A stretch of 64,000 nt of DNA from Amborella trichopoda. Its lineage: Eukaryota > Streptophyta > Magnoliopsida > Amborellales > Amborellaceae. Below are positions 22,601-30,639 of the stretch, one piece after another. The position numbers were made by a program, and so were the translations under genes. The notes below the pieces were generated by a model. The model was not told the origin of the DNA. It searched no databases and saw only the letters and a list, made by a program, of their open reading frames with translations. Location: positions 3,239,503 through 3,303,502 of the forward strand of contig NW_006500357.1 in NCBI RefSeq assembly GCF_000471905.2. The letters run 5' to 3'. Numbering within the stretch: the first letter of the stretch is position 1; the number at the start of each line of letters is the position of its first letter.

Positions 22601-22995
22601 AATCAGAATATCTTTTCAATCTAGGAACATATCATATGTTCAATGAGCATTATCAAAGTTCCTTAATCAGAATATCTTTTCAATCTAGGAACATATCATA
22701 TGTTCAATGAGCATAGAATTAATAAATGAGCTTGGACTTGCACAAGAAAAGACCATTGGGAGCCCTCAGTGCAATAGTACAAAATAGGAAGTCCAAACTC
22801 CAAACAATGGATGTATCCAGAATACCTGTCCGTTTGGATGGCAGATATAAATTGGTTTGCAGGAGGTGGATGTAGCTTGGACAAGATAGCTGTGTAGAAA
22901 AAGCCCAAAAATGAAACACAACCAACTATGAGTAGGGTTGCTCCCAAACATGCCGCATTCTGAACAGGCTGAGATGAGGCTGGTGAGTCACCCAT
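13584..22995 (-). CDS. PIGY: PIG-Y-like subunit of the GPI-GlcNAc transferase (two exons, 87 aa)
   Basis: Coding exons are 22,995-22,826 and 13,677-13,584 on the - strand. The junction is CAG|GTATTC at the donor and TTAG|GTAC at the acceptor, splitting an Arg codon. The 87-aa product has two membrane segments (about residues 16-37 and 61-82). Between them is a SKLHPPPANQFISAIQTD loop, and after it RYYCLLVP and the C-terminal WLSMKLFKHA, the conserved end of plant PIG-Y-like proteins. PIG-Y is a small ER membrane protein that supports PIG-A in adding GlcNAc to phosphatidylinositol, the first step of GPI-anchor synthesis. The ATG at 22,995 was chosen because it gives a hydrophilic MGDSPASSQ start before the first helix; an in-frame ATG at 23,019 would add 8 residues. 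The 9,148-bp intron holds LINE 3, a SINE and other repeats. The gene looks intact: no stops and perfect phase. Family assignment rests on remembered family features. Confidence 0.82.
14064..14138 (+). other. Exon-like stretch, origin unknown
   Basis: A pyrimidine-rich tract ending TTCCCTACACAG precedes 25 open codons (DTPNADATKQAYDWRTFELI and five more residues), then CGA|GTATAT could be a donor. The peptide has a protein-like composition, but I do not recognise it and find no partner exon. It lies inside the PIG-Y-like intron on the opposite strand, so it may be a captured exon relic or chance. Confidence 0.22.
14427..18391 (-). mobile_element. LINE 3 (L1-type), 5'-truncated within the endonuclease
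   Basis: A - strand copy of about 4 kb. It begins near 18,391 in the middle of the endonuclease (TAVYCPN, then GGDFNITHW at about 18,200), continues through RT, zinc finger and RNase H, and ends in a 3' UTR (14,437-14,640) with an A tail seen as T9 at about 14,428-14,436. A short shared word, TCATAC, lies at both flanks, so a small target duplication is possible but weak. It sits in sense orientation in the intron of the PIG-Y-like gene. Confidence 0.85.
14640..18391 (-). pseudogene. LINE 3 ORF2 remnant
   Basis: Reading on the - strand: partial endonuclease (18,391-17,750, including a RKLQLLKGALRTW stretch); RT with SGPDGFPIALFKTFW at about 17,250, KVDWEKAYDHINW at about 16,860, GLRQGDPPSPFLF at about 16,700, catalytic YADD (HLQYADDMLVFCD) at about 16,570 and LPLCLGKPKLNLWSHI at about 16,350; zf-RVT RCSMCLEEEETNGHIFIHC at about 15,400-15,455; and RNase H from KLKFDGCSLGNPGPAG at about 15,000 to WREANSEADTLAKG at about 14,660. 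Frameshifts and stops break it at several points. The 190-aa open stretch 16,782-16,210 is the longest intact part. Confidence 0.85.
18520..18900. repeat. Diverged relative of the Mutator-like MITE
   Basis: It shares the central inverted repeat (CCAAAATACCCC...GGGGTATTTTGATC, about 18,712-18,748), an (A/T)-rich block and a GAATAGACG-CCAAATT stretch with the MITEs at 12.6, 23.9 and 52.6 kb. The GGGAAAG ends are missing, so termini cannot be set. Confidence 0.45.
18963..18984. repeat. (AT)n microsatellite
   Basis: Eleven AT units in a row. Confidence 0.95.
19010..19540 (+). repeat. Dispersed repeat family A, copy 3, split by a SINE
   Basis: Same orientation as copy 1, with the shared blocks GTCGAGATGATCAATTAG (about 19,302) and GGATTTTTGAGGTGCA. 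Its right end is interrupted at 19,376 and resumes at 19,505 (ACCTTAATTCTACAGTATAA), matching the GTGCATCCATAGTTCTACA end of copy 1. Confidence 0.55.
19376..19504 (-). mobile_element. tRNA-like SINE nested in repeat A
   Basis: The - strand copy ends in an A-rich tail (T8 on + at 19,376-19,384). It is flanked by an 11-bp duplication with one mismatch, GGTGCAGCTTA (19,365-19,375) and GGTGCACCTTA (19,505-19,515). The head has a box A-like TGGCCTTGGTGGTAG and a box B-like ATTTGACTCC, as in plant tRNA-derived SINEs. The 3' body GGTAGAGGCC...TCCTCACTGACTTATCC matches the SINE at 52.2 kb. Confidence 0.65.
19550..21190. other. Intronic sequence without recognised features
   Basis: AT-rich sequence within the PIG-Y-like intron. 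Short open stretches on both strands look like chance. No domain, RNA gene or repeat boundary was recognised. Confidence 0.4.
21200..21780 (+). repeat. LTR-like block (tentative)
   Basis: Contains a TTATATAAGG TATA-like element (about 21,275), repeated GAGAGA/AGTGAG words and a CCCTTGGGGATAAAACGATAC stretch, a layout reminiscent of a Copia LTR from promoter to U5. TG/CA borders and a second LTR were not found, so this is only a suggestion. Confidence 0.25.
22588..22715 (+). repeat. 64-bp tandem duplication beside exon 1 of the PIG-Y-like gene
   Basis: Units 22,588-22,651 and 22,652-22,715 are nearly identical (difference seen only at the last base). They lie about 110 bp inside the intron from the exon 1 donor. 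Confidence 0.92.
22826..22995 (-). CDS. PIGY: PIG-Y-like gene, exon 1
   Basis: 170 nt: ATG at 22,995-22,993, 56 codons and two bases of a split Arg codon. It encodes the short N-terminus, the first membrane segment (LGATLLIVGCVSFLGFFYTA) and most of the loop. The donor GT is at 22,825-22,824. Confidence 0.82.
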
Positions 22996-23059
22996 TCTAC
23001 CTTTGAATCCAAGGAACAATGGTGGTGAAGTCCCACGTAGTAACTAATAATTAAGTAAG

Positions 23060-23430
23060 GCGTGTACTATGCTTCCTCGGGAGCATACCATACATTTGCT
23101 CTTTCGGGCAAAAAGGAATTCTTTTTTTTTTCAATTTCAGGATCCATCTGATTATAACTAGATAATTATTTTCAGAAAAAAAAATTTGGATCCTAAGTTT
23201 TTGATGATCTAGGTCAATTTCTTCCAAAAATTAGATGGTTTAATCTTGAGATGTCATTTTTTTAGGTACACAGTGAGTTAATTTTAATTTTATTTTCCTT
23301 TTGAGGTTGGTTGCGAGAGATCACGTCCCCAAATTTTTTAATCTAAAAGATATTGCTAGTGTAAGTTTTGTCTAAGGAAGTATACGGATACTATGCTCCC
23401 ACTGGAGTAGGAAATCTTTTGGCTAATTAA
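23060..23430 (+). repeat. Dispersed repeat family D, copy 1
   Basis: It shares GAGATG(T/A)CATTTTTTT, a GAGGTTGG word, AAAAGATA, TTAGGTTTT-like and GGGAGCA-like words in the same order with 24,870-25,090. Non-coding and possibly SINE-derived. It lies just upstream of the PIG-Y-like start. Confidence 0.4.
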
Positions 23431-23689
23431 GAAAGGCATAAAACATTTACCCCTAAAAATAAAAAGAATAACAGAAACCATTTTGCAAGTAAAACTCCTT
23501 TTGCGCACCGTCCAATTGGAGAACAACGACGTCTCGTGTTTTAAGGTCTCAAAACCATTTATTTTTGGAAAAAGTTCATATAAGATTGCAACTTTATATC
23601 GTCGCAGTCAGGTGTACTTCAAGAAAGTTGTTCTTAGGTTGGAAAATATACGTTAAGATTTATGAGAACAAAAACAAAAAAAAAAAAAA

Positions 23690-23890
23690 AGAGGAAAAAA
23701 TTTCTAGTCTTAAAAATAGTTCGCCATTTGGACAAGATTTTCAAGTATTTATAGATCTATCCGATCTACATCATTTTTAAAATTTTAAATTTCATAATGA
23801 AGGTTGAACATGGAATTTTAAACCATCATAAGGTTTCCGACAATTGAAGCAACAAAATAAAGAAGTGTATCTTACTTGTGTAGGATAAGG
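23690..23890 (-). repeat. Dispersed repeat family A, copy 4 (inverted)
   Basis: Matches copy 2 in the same direction: GATTTTCAAGTATTTATAGA at about 23,737, then TTTTAAATTTCATAAT at about 23,783 and an AAGTGTATCTTACTT end near 23,876. Confidence 0.45.
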
Positions 23891-23906
23891 TGGGTACTTT
23901 ATATAA

Positions 23907-24444
23907 GGGAAAGCATTCTATGTTCCCTCTACAATATAGAAGTTCTATCCTCCTTTACCATCCAGCCGTCCATTTTATCAAGAGAGCCACCCACCGTTTG
24001 ATCTTATATCCGACGTCTCAAAGTATTTTATTTTTAGTTTTTTTAATACAATTTTTCTGAACATGAAATTTGGTAATACAATTTTTCTGAACATGAAATT
24101 TGGTACGTGCCATTTTCTCATTGGGGGGCACCTATTAAACATATTAACAATATTTTTTTATAATAAATAATGACTAAAATACCCCTTAAAACTTTTAAAG
24201 GTAATTTGGTCATTTTATTTTATTGAAATATTTTTTTTATATTTTTCTTAGTGAGAATTTAATAGAGGAATAGACGTCCAAAATTTGGTGTCAAAACAGT
24301 TTATAGAAAAAATTTAAAAATAAAACAGTGTAGAGACGTAACATTGTGATTCGAACAATCTTAACCGTCCATTAATAAATGGACGGTTGGATAAAAAGGA
24401 GGATAGAACTTCTATGTTGTAAGGAAAACATAGAAAGCTTTCCC
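23907..24444. mobile_element. Mutator-like MITE, copy 2 (538 bp)
   Basis: Ends GGGAAAGCATTCTATG and, inward from the right, GGGAAAGCTTTCTATG. Flanking 9-bp duplication TTTATATAA (23,898-23,906) and CTTATATAA (24,445-24,453), one mismatch. A small internal duplication (TACAATTTTTCTGAACATGA, twice at about 24,047-24,100) makes it longer than its relatives. Confidence 0.85.
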
Positions 24445-24508
24445 CTTATATAAACCTCACCTTTACTTTTTTAGAAATTCATTTTTAGGTAATAGGGATT
24501 GTGTACCA

Positions 24509-24720
24509 AGAGATCATTTATCTTTTGTATATAGAACTCATAATCATTCCCATTCATTAGATATCAAATTGGATGGTATGGAGTGAGTCATGAAGTGCTA
24601 TATTTTTTTTTTTTTTTAAAAAAAAACTTTGTATCTGTTCTACTACACTCTTACAACCACCTATTTTGAAAATTTAATTAACAAGAATTATTGTGACCAC
24701 CATAAAAATAGAAAAGAGTA
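24509..24720. repeat. MITE-like family B, copy 1
   Basis: Shares TTAGATATCAAATTGGATG, GAGTGAGTCA and CAACCACCTA words in order with 48,914-49,110. The ends are partly inverted (ATCTTTTGTAT / ATAAAAATAGAAAAGA). No clear target duplication. Confidence 0.45.
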
Positions 24721-24869
24721 CATATAACATGCCATACATAACTCTCTTGGGCATAAAAGTTACTTGGGTGGGTTTTCTTATCTAAGATTTTGGGATTCAC
24801 CTAAGGATCAATAGATGAATATTTTTTTAAAAGGAAAATTTAAATTTTTTTTACTTATCCAAAATTTTT

Positions 24870-25090
24870 TTTTTTTTGAGTATGCAGCACTTAGATCATG
24901 CCCTACAAAGATTGGACATCACCGGTTCAATTCTTTGAGATGACATTTTTTTCAAGTACATAGAGCATGAGATTTGAATATTTATGTTCTTCGGAGGTTG
25001 GCTCTTATGTTTTAGAGGTTACAATCCAAAAGATACTCCTAAGTTAGGTTTTACCCGAGGGAGCAAATAGATAACTTACTCCCCCGGGTC
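24870..25090 (+). repeat. Dispersed repeat family D, copy 2
   Basis: Second copy of the family seen at 23,060-23,430. It starts after a T tract. A GGTTCAATTCTTTG word at about 24,934 resembles a tRNA box B, so a degenerate SINE is possible. Confidence 0.35.
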
Positions 25091-25200
25091 TATGTTTAAA
25101 ACGGATATCACGTTTATCGCGACCTTCCCTCGCCGGGCCGTACCTAGGGCTTGCAAGAGTTGCAGCTGTCATGCACGGACGGCTCACTTTTGTTGAAGGT
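25060..25200. other. G+C-rich island of unknown origin
   Basis: About 130 bp clearly richer in G+C than its surroundings (words such as CCCTCGCCGGGCCGTACC and CATGCACGGACGGCTC). It is open on the - strand across 25,283-25,044. It looks foreign to the region, possibly organellar DNA, but I cannot name a source. Confidence 0.3.
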
Positions 25201-25681
25201 TCATAAAATAGTTTAAGCCACTTGTTTATAAAACTTTTGATTTCCCCAGCCGTCAAAGGAAAGTTTAAAAAGCACATGTACAAAAAAAAAAATTATTTTA
25301 TTTTAGCAACAGTGAAACAAAAGAATGAATTTATGTTTGGGAGAGGTAAATATGAAGCTTCTAGAATTGGCCATGGCTGGTTGGGATACCTTCTGTTTAT
25401 TGGTTCTCCGCCCTTTTCTCGCCACGGTATTTGTTCTCACTGTGATTGGTTTAGGTACTTTCTGGAACTCTATAGGTTCATCGTCAATTTTATCTCTCAC
25501 CATATTATTTTTTATTTCGGTTTTAAGGAATTTTTTCCTAATAACTGAAATTTCTATCCTTTGTTTTTTCGGTTTTATCTTTATTTTATTGGGTTTTGGA
25601 TTTAAGGCCTACTATGATCAATAAAGTTTTTATCTTTCTTTGTTTTATTTTTTTGTAACGATTTGGATTTTTGGATTCAAG

Positions 25682-25826
25682 GATGGGTTGTGGCTTGGAA
25701 GGTATTGCTGGTCAGAGTGCCTGTCATACAGGAGATATTTGGATTGAAGAAGAATTCTCCAAAAAAAACTAAGCCTGTTACTCGCCGATTGTCTGAATAT
25801 TACAGCAAAAGACATTCAGCTTCTGG
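25682..25826 (+). other. Exon-like stretch, origin unknown
   Basis: Between a possible acceptor (TTGGATTCAAG) and a possible donor (TCTGG|GTAATT) one frame is open for 47 codons, with a basic second half (FGLKKNSPKKTKPVTRRLSE). No homologue recognised. The hydrophobic open frame just upstream (25,352-25,621) may be chance in T-rich DNA. Confidence 0.22.
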
Positions 25827-26599
25827 GTAATTGCTTTCTCTGTATTCTAGTTGGACATTCTTGATATGGGTTGCTCTTCTTTTAACTGAACTCTGGATTC
25901 CTCTAATTGACTTTAGAATTCAGCAGTGTGGGTGTTCTAGCTCTGTACTGTTCCTAGTTTAATTTGTGAAGACATACTTATTTTGTATTGATATTGTCAT
26001 TGTGGGCTATTTGCTTGCGATACTTGGATGATCTGGAAATTTCTATGTTGGACTTGTTAATGATCTCTTAATTATTTTCCCTCTTGATGCAAGTGTGTTA
26101 GGGCCTCATCTTTTTAGGGTTTTAGTTAGTTTAGTTGGCATCTGGTTGCTTTTCTGGAAGTCAGTGACTAAATTGTCGCAAATATCTTTTTGTATGTCAG
26201 TGAACATATGAATGAAAAGATAACCAGCAGAATTCAATGCTGTAATTTCTGTTGCTGAAATTAGTGATTGGTATAACCACACTTCCCATTAGTTATCTGT
26301 ATCACCACACTTCTCTCTGGGTAAATTTTTAGTGATTTGATTTCATCAGAACCCAACTTGGCATCACTCGGCTTCCAACAAAGCATATCAAGATTCTAAT
26401 AAGTGAATGGCCTCTGAACTCTAAATTTTCTTAAATCAATGTACACCTTGTGATTTCTACAACAACTTTGTTGTGGCTTCTTATGGTAATATTGGAGGAC
26501 TTATTATATTGGTTCAGTTTGCTTGAAGTCCAAATCATCTATGTGTATGTAATACACGTGCACACACACACTCTCACTCACTAGGGTCTCCATAAATAA

Positions 26600-26932
26600 C
26601 TATAAATGCACGTGGAAAACAAAGCGGTTGAAGAAACAATTTGCCATTAGGATTGGCCTATAAATCATATAGGAAATGCTAGTGTTGGGAATGACGCAGA
26701 TATACAAGATCACTACCACAAAGGTATGAGCACTGTGTACACAGGACATTTCATAGACATTCTCAATCATGGACCTTTTGGAACTTCGGTGCCCCTGAAC
26801 TCCCACTCCCAGTTCATTTAACTTCGTTTTTACTTTAGGTTTTGAGTTCTGTTTGGGGTCTATAAAACCTTTCTTTCCACGATCTCTAAGGAGTTGTTGG
26901 AGCTGCGGAGGATTGAGGGATGATATATCCAT
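26600..26932 (-). other. Unrecognised open frame
   Basis: 110 codons starting MDISSLNPPQLQQLLRDRGK. The first half is polar and Lys/Arg-rich with a faint SAP-like helix pattern; the second half is hydrophobic and AT-driven. No splice partner or family found. Confidence 0.2.
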
Positions 26933-27139
26933 TAATGTAGAATGGATTTATTTTAAGTGAGGTCTTAACTTCTATCACGCCATTGAATTTGTGAAGTCAT
27001 TCTTCATCTCTTGTTCTTAAATATAACCTATTAGCAAGAGATAGATTTGGACATGTTGTGGCATCCCATAAAGTATTTTAGATATCTTGAATGGGTATCT
27101 TTCGAATAGTTTTTTTTTGTTTTTTTTTTTTTAAGAATG

Positions 27140-27800
27140 TTTTGGGAATTTTTTTTGGAATTTTTGGGAGTATAACATGAGCATTTGAAATTTGTTTGGG
27201 GAAAATTCCAAGGAAGGACACTTAGTGGGGGGGTCCCACATGGCCCCTAAGTGGCCATAGTGTGGCCACCTGGCAACCCACGGCCCCACCTAGTTGATGA
27301 CATCAGCATGACACCAAACAAAAAGTGGTATATTCTTTTTGGAATCAGGTTGTTTGTTCATTTTAGTTATAATTGTTAAATAAAGTTATGTTTTATGACT
27401 TAATTGTTTTTAATTATCACATGGGTTTTTACCACACATGTGGGTTTGATAACATGTGCCTAGGATTGAGGGCTAGTCATGATATATTGATCTAAACCCT
27501 AAGTATTTGATGGAAATACTACCTTGATCCACCTTTTTAGGTGGCTTAATCCTATTGGCTAAGCCTCTGTGAATTCCTTTAAATAGCACATTGTGATCGG
27601 GTTATCTATGAGAATTATCTTAATTGGAGAATTTTATGAAATAGAGTTCCATAAGGGCACTCCCCTACCCTTTTGGTGTTTCCTTCTTTTCATGAGTCTT
27701 GTGGACTATTTTGGAATGAGTAAAAGACTTATGAGAAATTTATTTCCTACCTTAATTCTCAAAAAAAAATATTTCGTACCTTAGGATAATTTGGTAAAAT
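27140..27800 (+). repeat. Left arm of a large inverted repeat (LTR-like)
   Basis: The reverse complement of this block reappears at 30,000-30,625 with good similarity throughout, for example CCTAGTTGATGACATCAGCA, CCCTAAGTATTTGATGGAAA and GATAATTTGGTAAAATGGCT. The + strand continues to about 28,160 with short A/G-rich runs and a CATCC-rich stretch as in a Copia LTR R-U5. Probably LTR sequence of two related elements in opposite orientation. Confidence 0.6.
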
Positions 27801-28540
27801 GGCTAGATTTATGGTTTTATGGAGTGATAATGGTGTGCAATCACATCCATTGATCTTGGCTAGACATGGATGTATGGCTTGGATCATAGCCCTCTCAGGT
27901 ACCATAGATGAGTAGCATAAAGAACTTAGATTTATTCACTCACAATGTCACACTAACGCACTTCTATTTAAACCCTTGTCACCCTCATTTCTCTACACAA
28001 CTTATGAGTATTACTTAGAGAGAAAAAGAGAGAGAGAGGCCTCCACGGCCCACTCATAGAGCTCCATCCTTTTTCATCCTTTTGAGGCCATATGACCATG
28101 GTGGTGCATACTATCTTCTAAGGTGTTTACGCCATCTATGCTCCATGATCTAAGGTAAGGATCTACACCATTTCTCTTCTCATTTTGAGCTTTTCTCCTA
28201 TACTTTGCTTGCTGTAAATTTTCAATTACAATAGCGTCTCCATCACATTTTTTTGAGTATTTGATGATCCTTTATTGCCTTTCCCTTAGTTCCATTCATT
28301 AGGCACCATTTTCTTCATGATTCATGCTCCCGGTTTTTCTAGATTTTTTAGCATCCCTTTTATGTGAATCAGTGAATATTTCATACCTATATGAGTACCA
28401 TTTAGTTAGAGTATGGTCCTTGGACAAATTGTTTGAGAAATTGCACCATTCTACAGTACAACATACTGATATTCATGCATTCTATGTGAGCTATTTGCAC
28501 TTAGCTTTACCACACTGTTGCCATCTTCAAAAGTTCCTCT

Positions 28541-28771
28541 CTCTCTCTCTCTCTCTCTNNNNNNNNNNNNNNNNNNNNNNNNNNNNNNNNNNNNNNNNNN
28601 NNNNNNNNNNNNNNNNNNNNNNNNNNNNNNNNNNNNNNNNNNNNNNNNNNNNNNNNNNNNNNNNNNNNNNNNNTAACAACTAACTACGTATTATTACTAT
28701 GTCTACTTACTATAGTGTAGTACTATTGTCTACTACGTACTTACCTACTACTGTTCGTCTACTCTACTAAC

Positions 28772-28816
<45 letters not shown>
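28541..28816. other. Assembly gap (28,559-28,673, N) in a (CT)n tract with degraded sequence beside it
   Basis: CT repeats run into 115 N. After the gap, 28,674-28,774 is an odd low-complexity string made of TACTAC/GTCTAC-like words, then (CT)n again to about 28,812. This looks like poorly corrected long-read sequence at a microsatellite, not real DNA. Confidence 0.85.
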
Positions 28817-29125
28817 GAACCTAATCAAGTGATAGATCATAAGCTTCCCTTTGTGAGATTAATATTAACCTTTGTGACATGAACCATCCATGCTATGGGA
28901 CAAAATTCAGTTCCTAAAAGATTCATTTATGAGATTCAGGCATAAAGGGTTCGACTATTGGCTTCTCTTGCATAATTTGTACTCATTTTGCTATCACTTT
29001 GAGTTTGTGAATGTTTTATGCCATAGAGAATGAAATATAATTTGTTATTGTGATTTACAAATTGATGAAGAAATCGTATGTGCAGTCCATGTACTATTTT
29101 ATGTGCATAGTGACATAGTTTGTAT

Positions 29126-29346
29126 GTGTCTAAGAAGGTTGATGACCTTAATTTCCCTTAACTCATCCCATACCCAAGTAAGGGAAAGTTATAGAAGCGA
29201 TCATTAATCCTGATAAACTTATAGTATCTACTTATGTTGGGCGTTCCCCAGCGAGGATATGGCCTTTAATAGAGCAAAATGGAGAACCAGGATTCATGTA
29301 GCCGACCCCAATTAATTGGAAAAAGGCTAAAATGATGATGATGATG
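29126..29346 (+). mobile_element. RTE-type LINE, short 5'-truncated insertion
   Basis: 221 bp ending with the RTE 3' signature: ATTCATGTAGCCGACCCCAA, AATTGG, then (ATG)n/(GAT)n at about 29,331-29,346. It is bounded by a perfect 17-bp duplication, AGTGACATAGTTTGTAT (29,109-29,125 and 29,347-29,363). Confidence 0.88.
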
Positions 29347-29387
29347 AGTGACATAGTTTGTATCTCCATGTGCAAAGTGTTCTGAGT

Positions 29388-29995
29388 TTATAACTTTGGG
29401 ACCCCATTGACTTGCAATTTTTCATTTTCAAGTGATATTTGAGTTTTTGTAACTAAAGTTTGAAGGTGTAACAATGACTTAAGAGAATTTGAATTTGTAT
29501 GTCCAAATGTTGAGTATAAAAATTCTTTGTTGAAGTTTCTAAGTACAACTGTTGTAACAAGAGCACACGTCACTTTTATTGCGATTTGGTAAATACCATA
29601 CACAAGCAAAGCAACATAGACAAGATCCCCCATAAGCGAACTATCATAGACATAGACGTCAATTTCCTTATACAGAACCGCAATACCCGCCTTGCTCATC
29701 TTCAACACGGAGACAAGGTTCTTCCTCATACTCGGGGCATAAAAATTGTCCTTAAGGACAAGAGTCTCTCCATTAGCAAGCTCTAGGATATATTCACCCT
29801 TTCTCCCAACGCTTTCTTAACTTGGTTCCCCCCCATGTAAAGGTTACGAGTTCCCGGTTTGAGCTCCCCAAAAGTATAGAATCCTCTTATGGAATTAGCC
29901 ACATGAACCATGGCGCCGGAGTCCAATACCAACACATCGGTCTCTCCATTAGCAATAAAGCTTTCATATACCACACAATCAAGCCATTTTACCAA
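29388..29995 (-). pseudogene. Copia gag-pol fragment: protease and GAG-pre-integrase
   Basis: The frame 29,995-29,783 carries the retroviral-type aspartic protease signature LDSGA within DVLVLDSGAMVHVANS, then LKPGTRNLYMGGNQV as in Ty1/Copia. After a frameshift, 29,729-29,388 gives RKNLVSVLKMSKAGIAVLYK, the GAG-pre-integrase motif. Nothing of integrase or RT follows, because the RTE insertion and other sequence replace it. Confidence 0.75.
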
Positions 29996-29999
29996 ATTA

Positions 30000-30625
30000 T
30001 CCTAAGGTAGGAAATAAATATCTCATAAGCCTTTTTCTCATTCCAAAATAGTTAATAAGACTTTATGAAAATAATGAAACATCAAAAGGGTAGTGTATGC
30101 CCTTATGGTAACTTAAAACTTTATTTTATAAAATACTCCAATTAAGATAATTCTCATAGATTAGCTAATCACAATGTGCTATTTAATGAAATTCACATGA
30201 GCTTAGTCAATAGGATTGAGCCATCTAAAAGGGTTGACCAAGGTAGTATTTCCATCAAATACTTAGGGTTTAGTTCAAAATATCAATGGCTGGGCTTAAC
30301 CCTAGTCACATGTGATCAAATTCACATGTGTGTTAAAGACTCATGTGATAATTAAAAACAATGAAGTTATAAAACATAACTTTATTTAAAACATTATAAC
30401 TAAAATGAACAAATAACTTCATTCCAAAGAGGACACCCCTTTAGTTTGATGTCATGCTGATGTCATCAACTAGGTGGGGCTGTGGGGTGCCACCTGGTCA
30501 CACTATGGCCATTTAGGGGCCACGTGTGAACCCTCACTAGGTGTCCTTTCCTTGGAATTTGCCCCAAACAAATTTCATTTTATACTTTGAAAAAATTCCA
30601 AAAGAATTCTCAAAAATTCTAAAAA
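30000..30625 (-). repeat. Right arm of the large inverted repeat (LTR-like)
   Basis: Reverse complement of 27,140-27,800. It abuts the Copia protease fragment at 30,000, in the same (-) orientation. Confidence 0.6.
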
Positions 30626-30639
30626 GTATCTTCAACAAA

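Noticed and set aside
25325..25624. Hydrophobic 99-codon frame as a membrane protein gene
   Set aside because: T-rich DNA gives Phe/Leu/Ile-rich translations by chance; no family pattern or promoter support.
26600..26932. Possible SAP-domain gene on the - strand
   Set aside because: Only a faint helix pattern, followed by AT-driven hydrophobic sequence; not enough to call a gene.
28324..28683. 119-codon open frame
   Set aside because: It runs through the N gap and a CT microsatellite; the open frame is an artefact.
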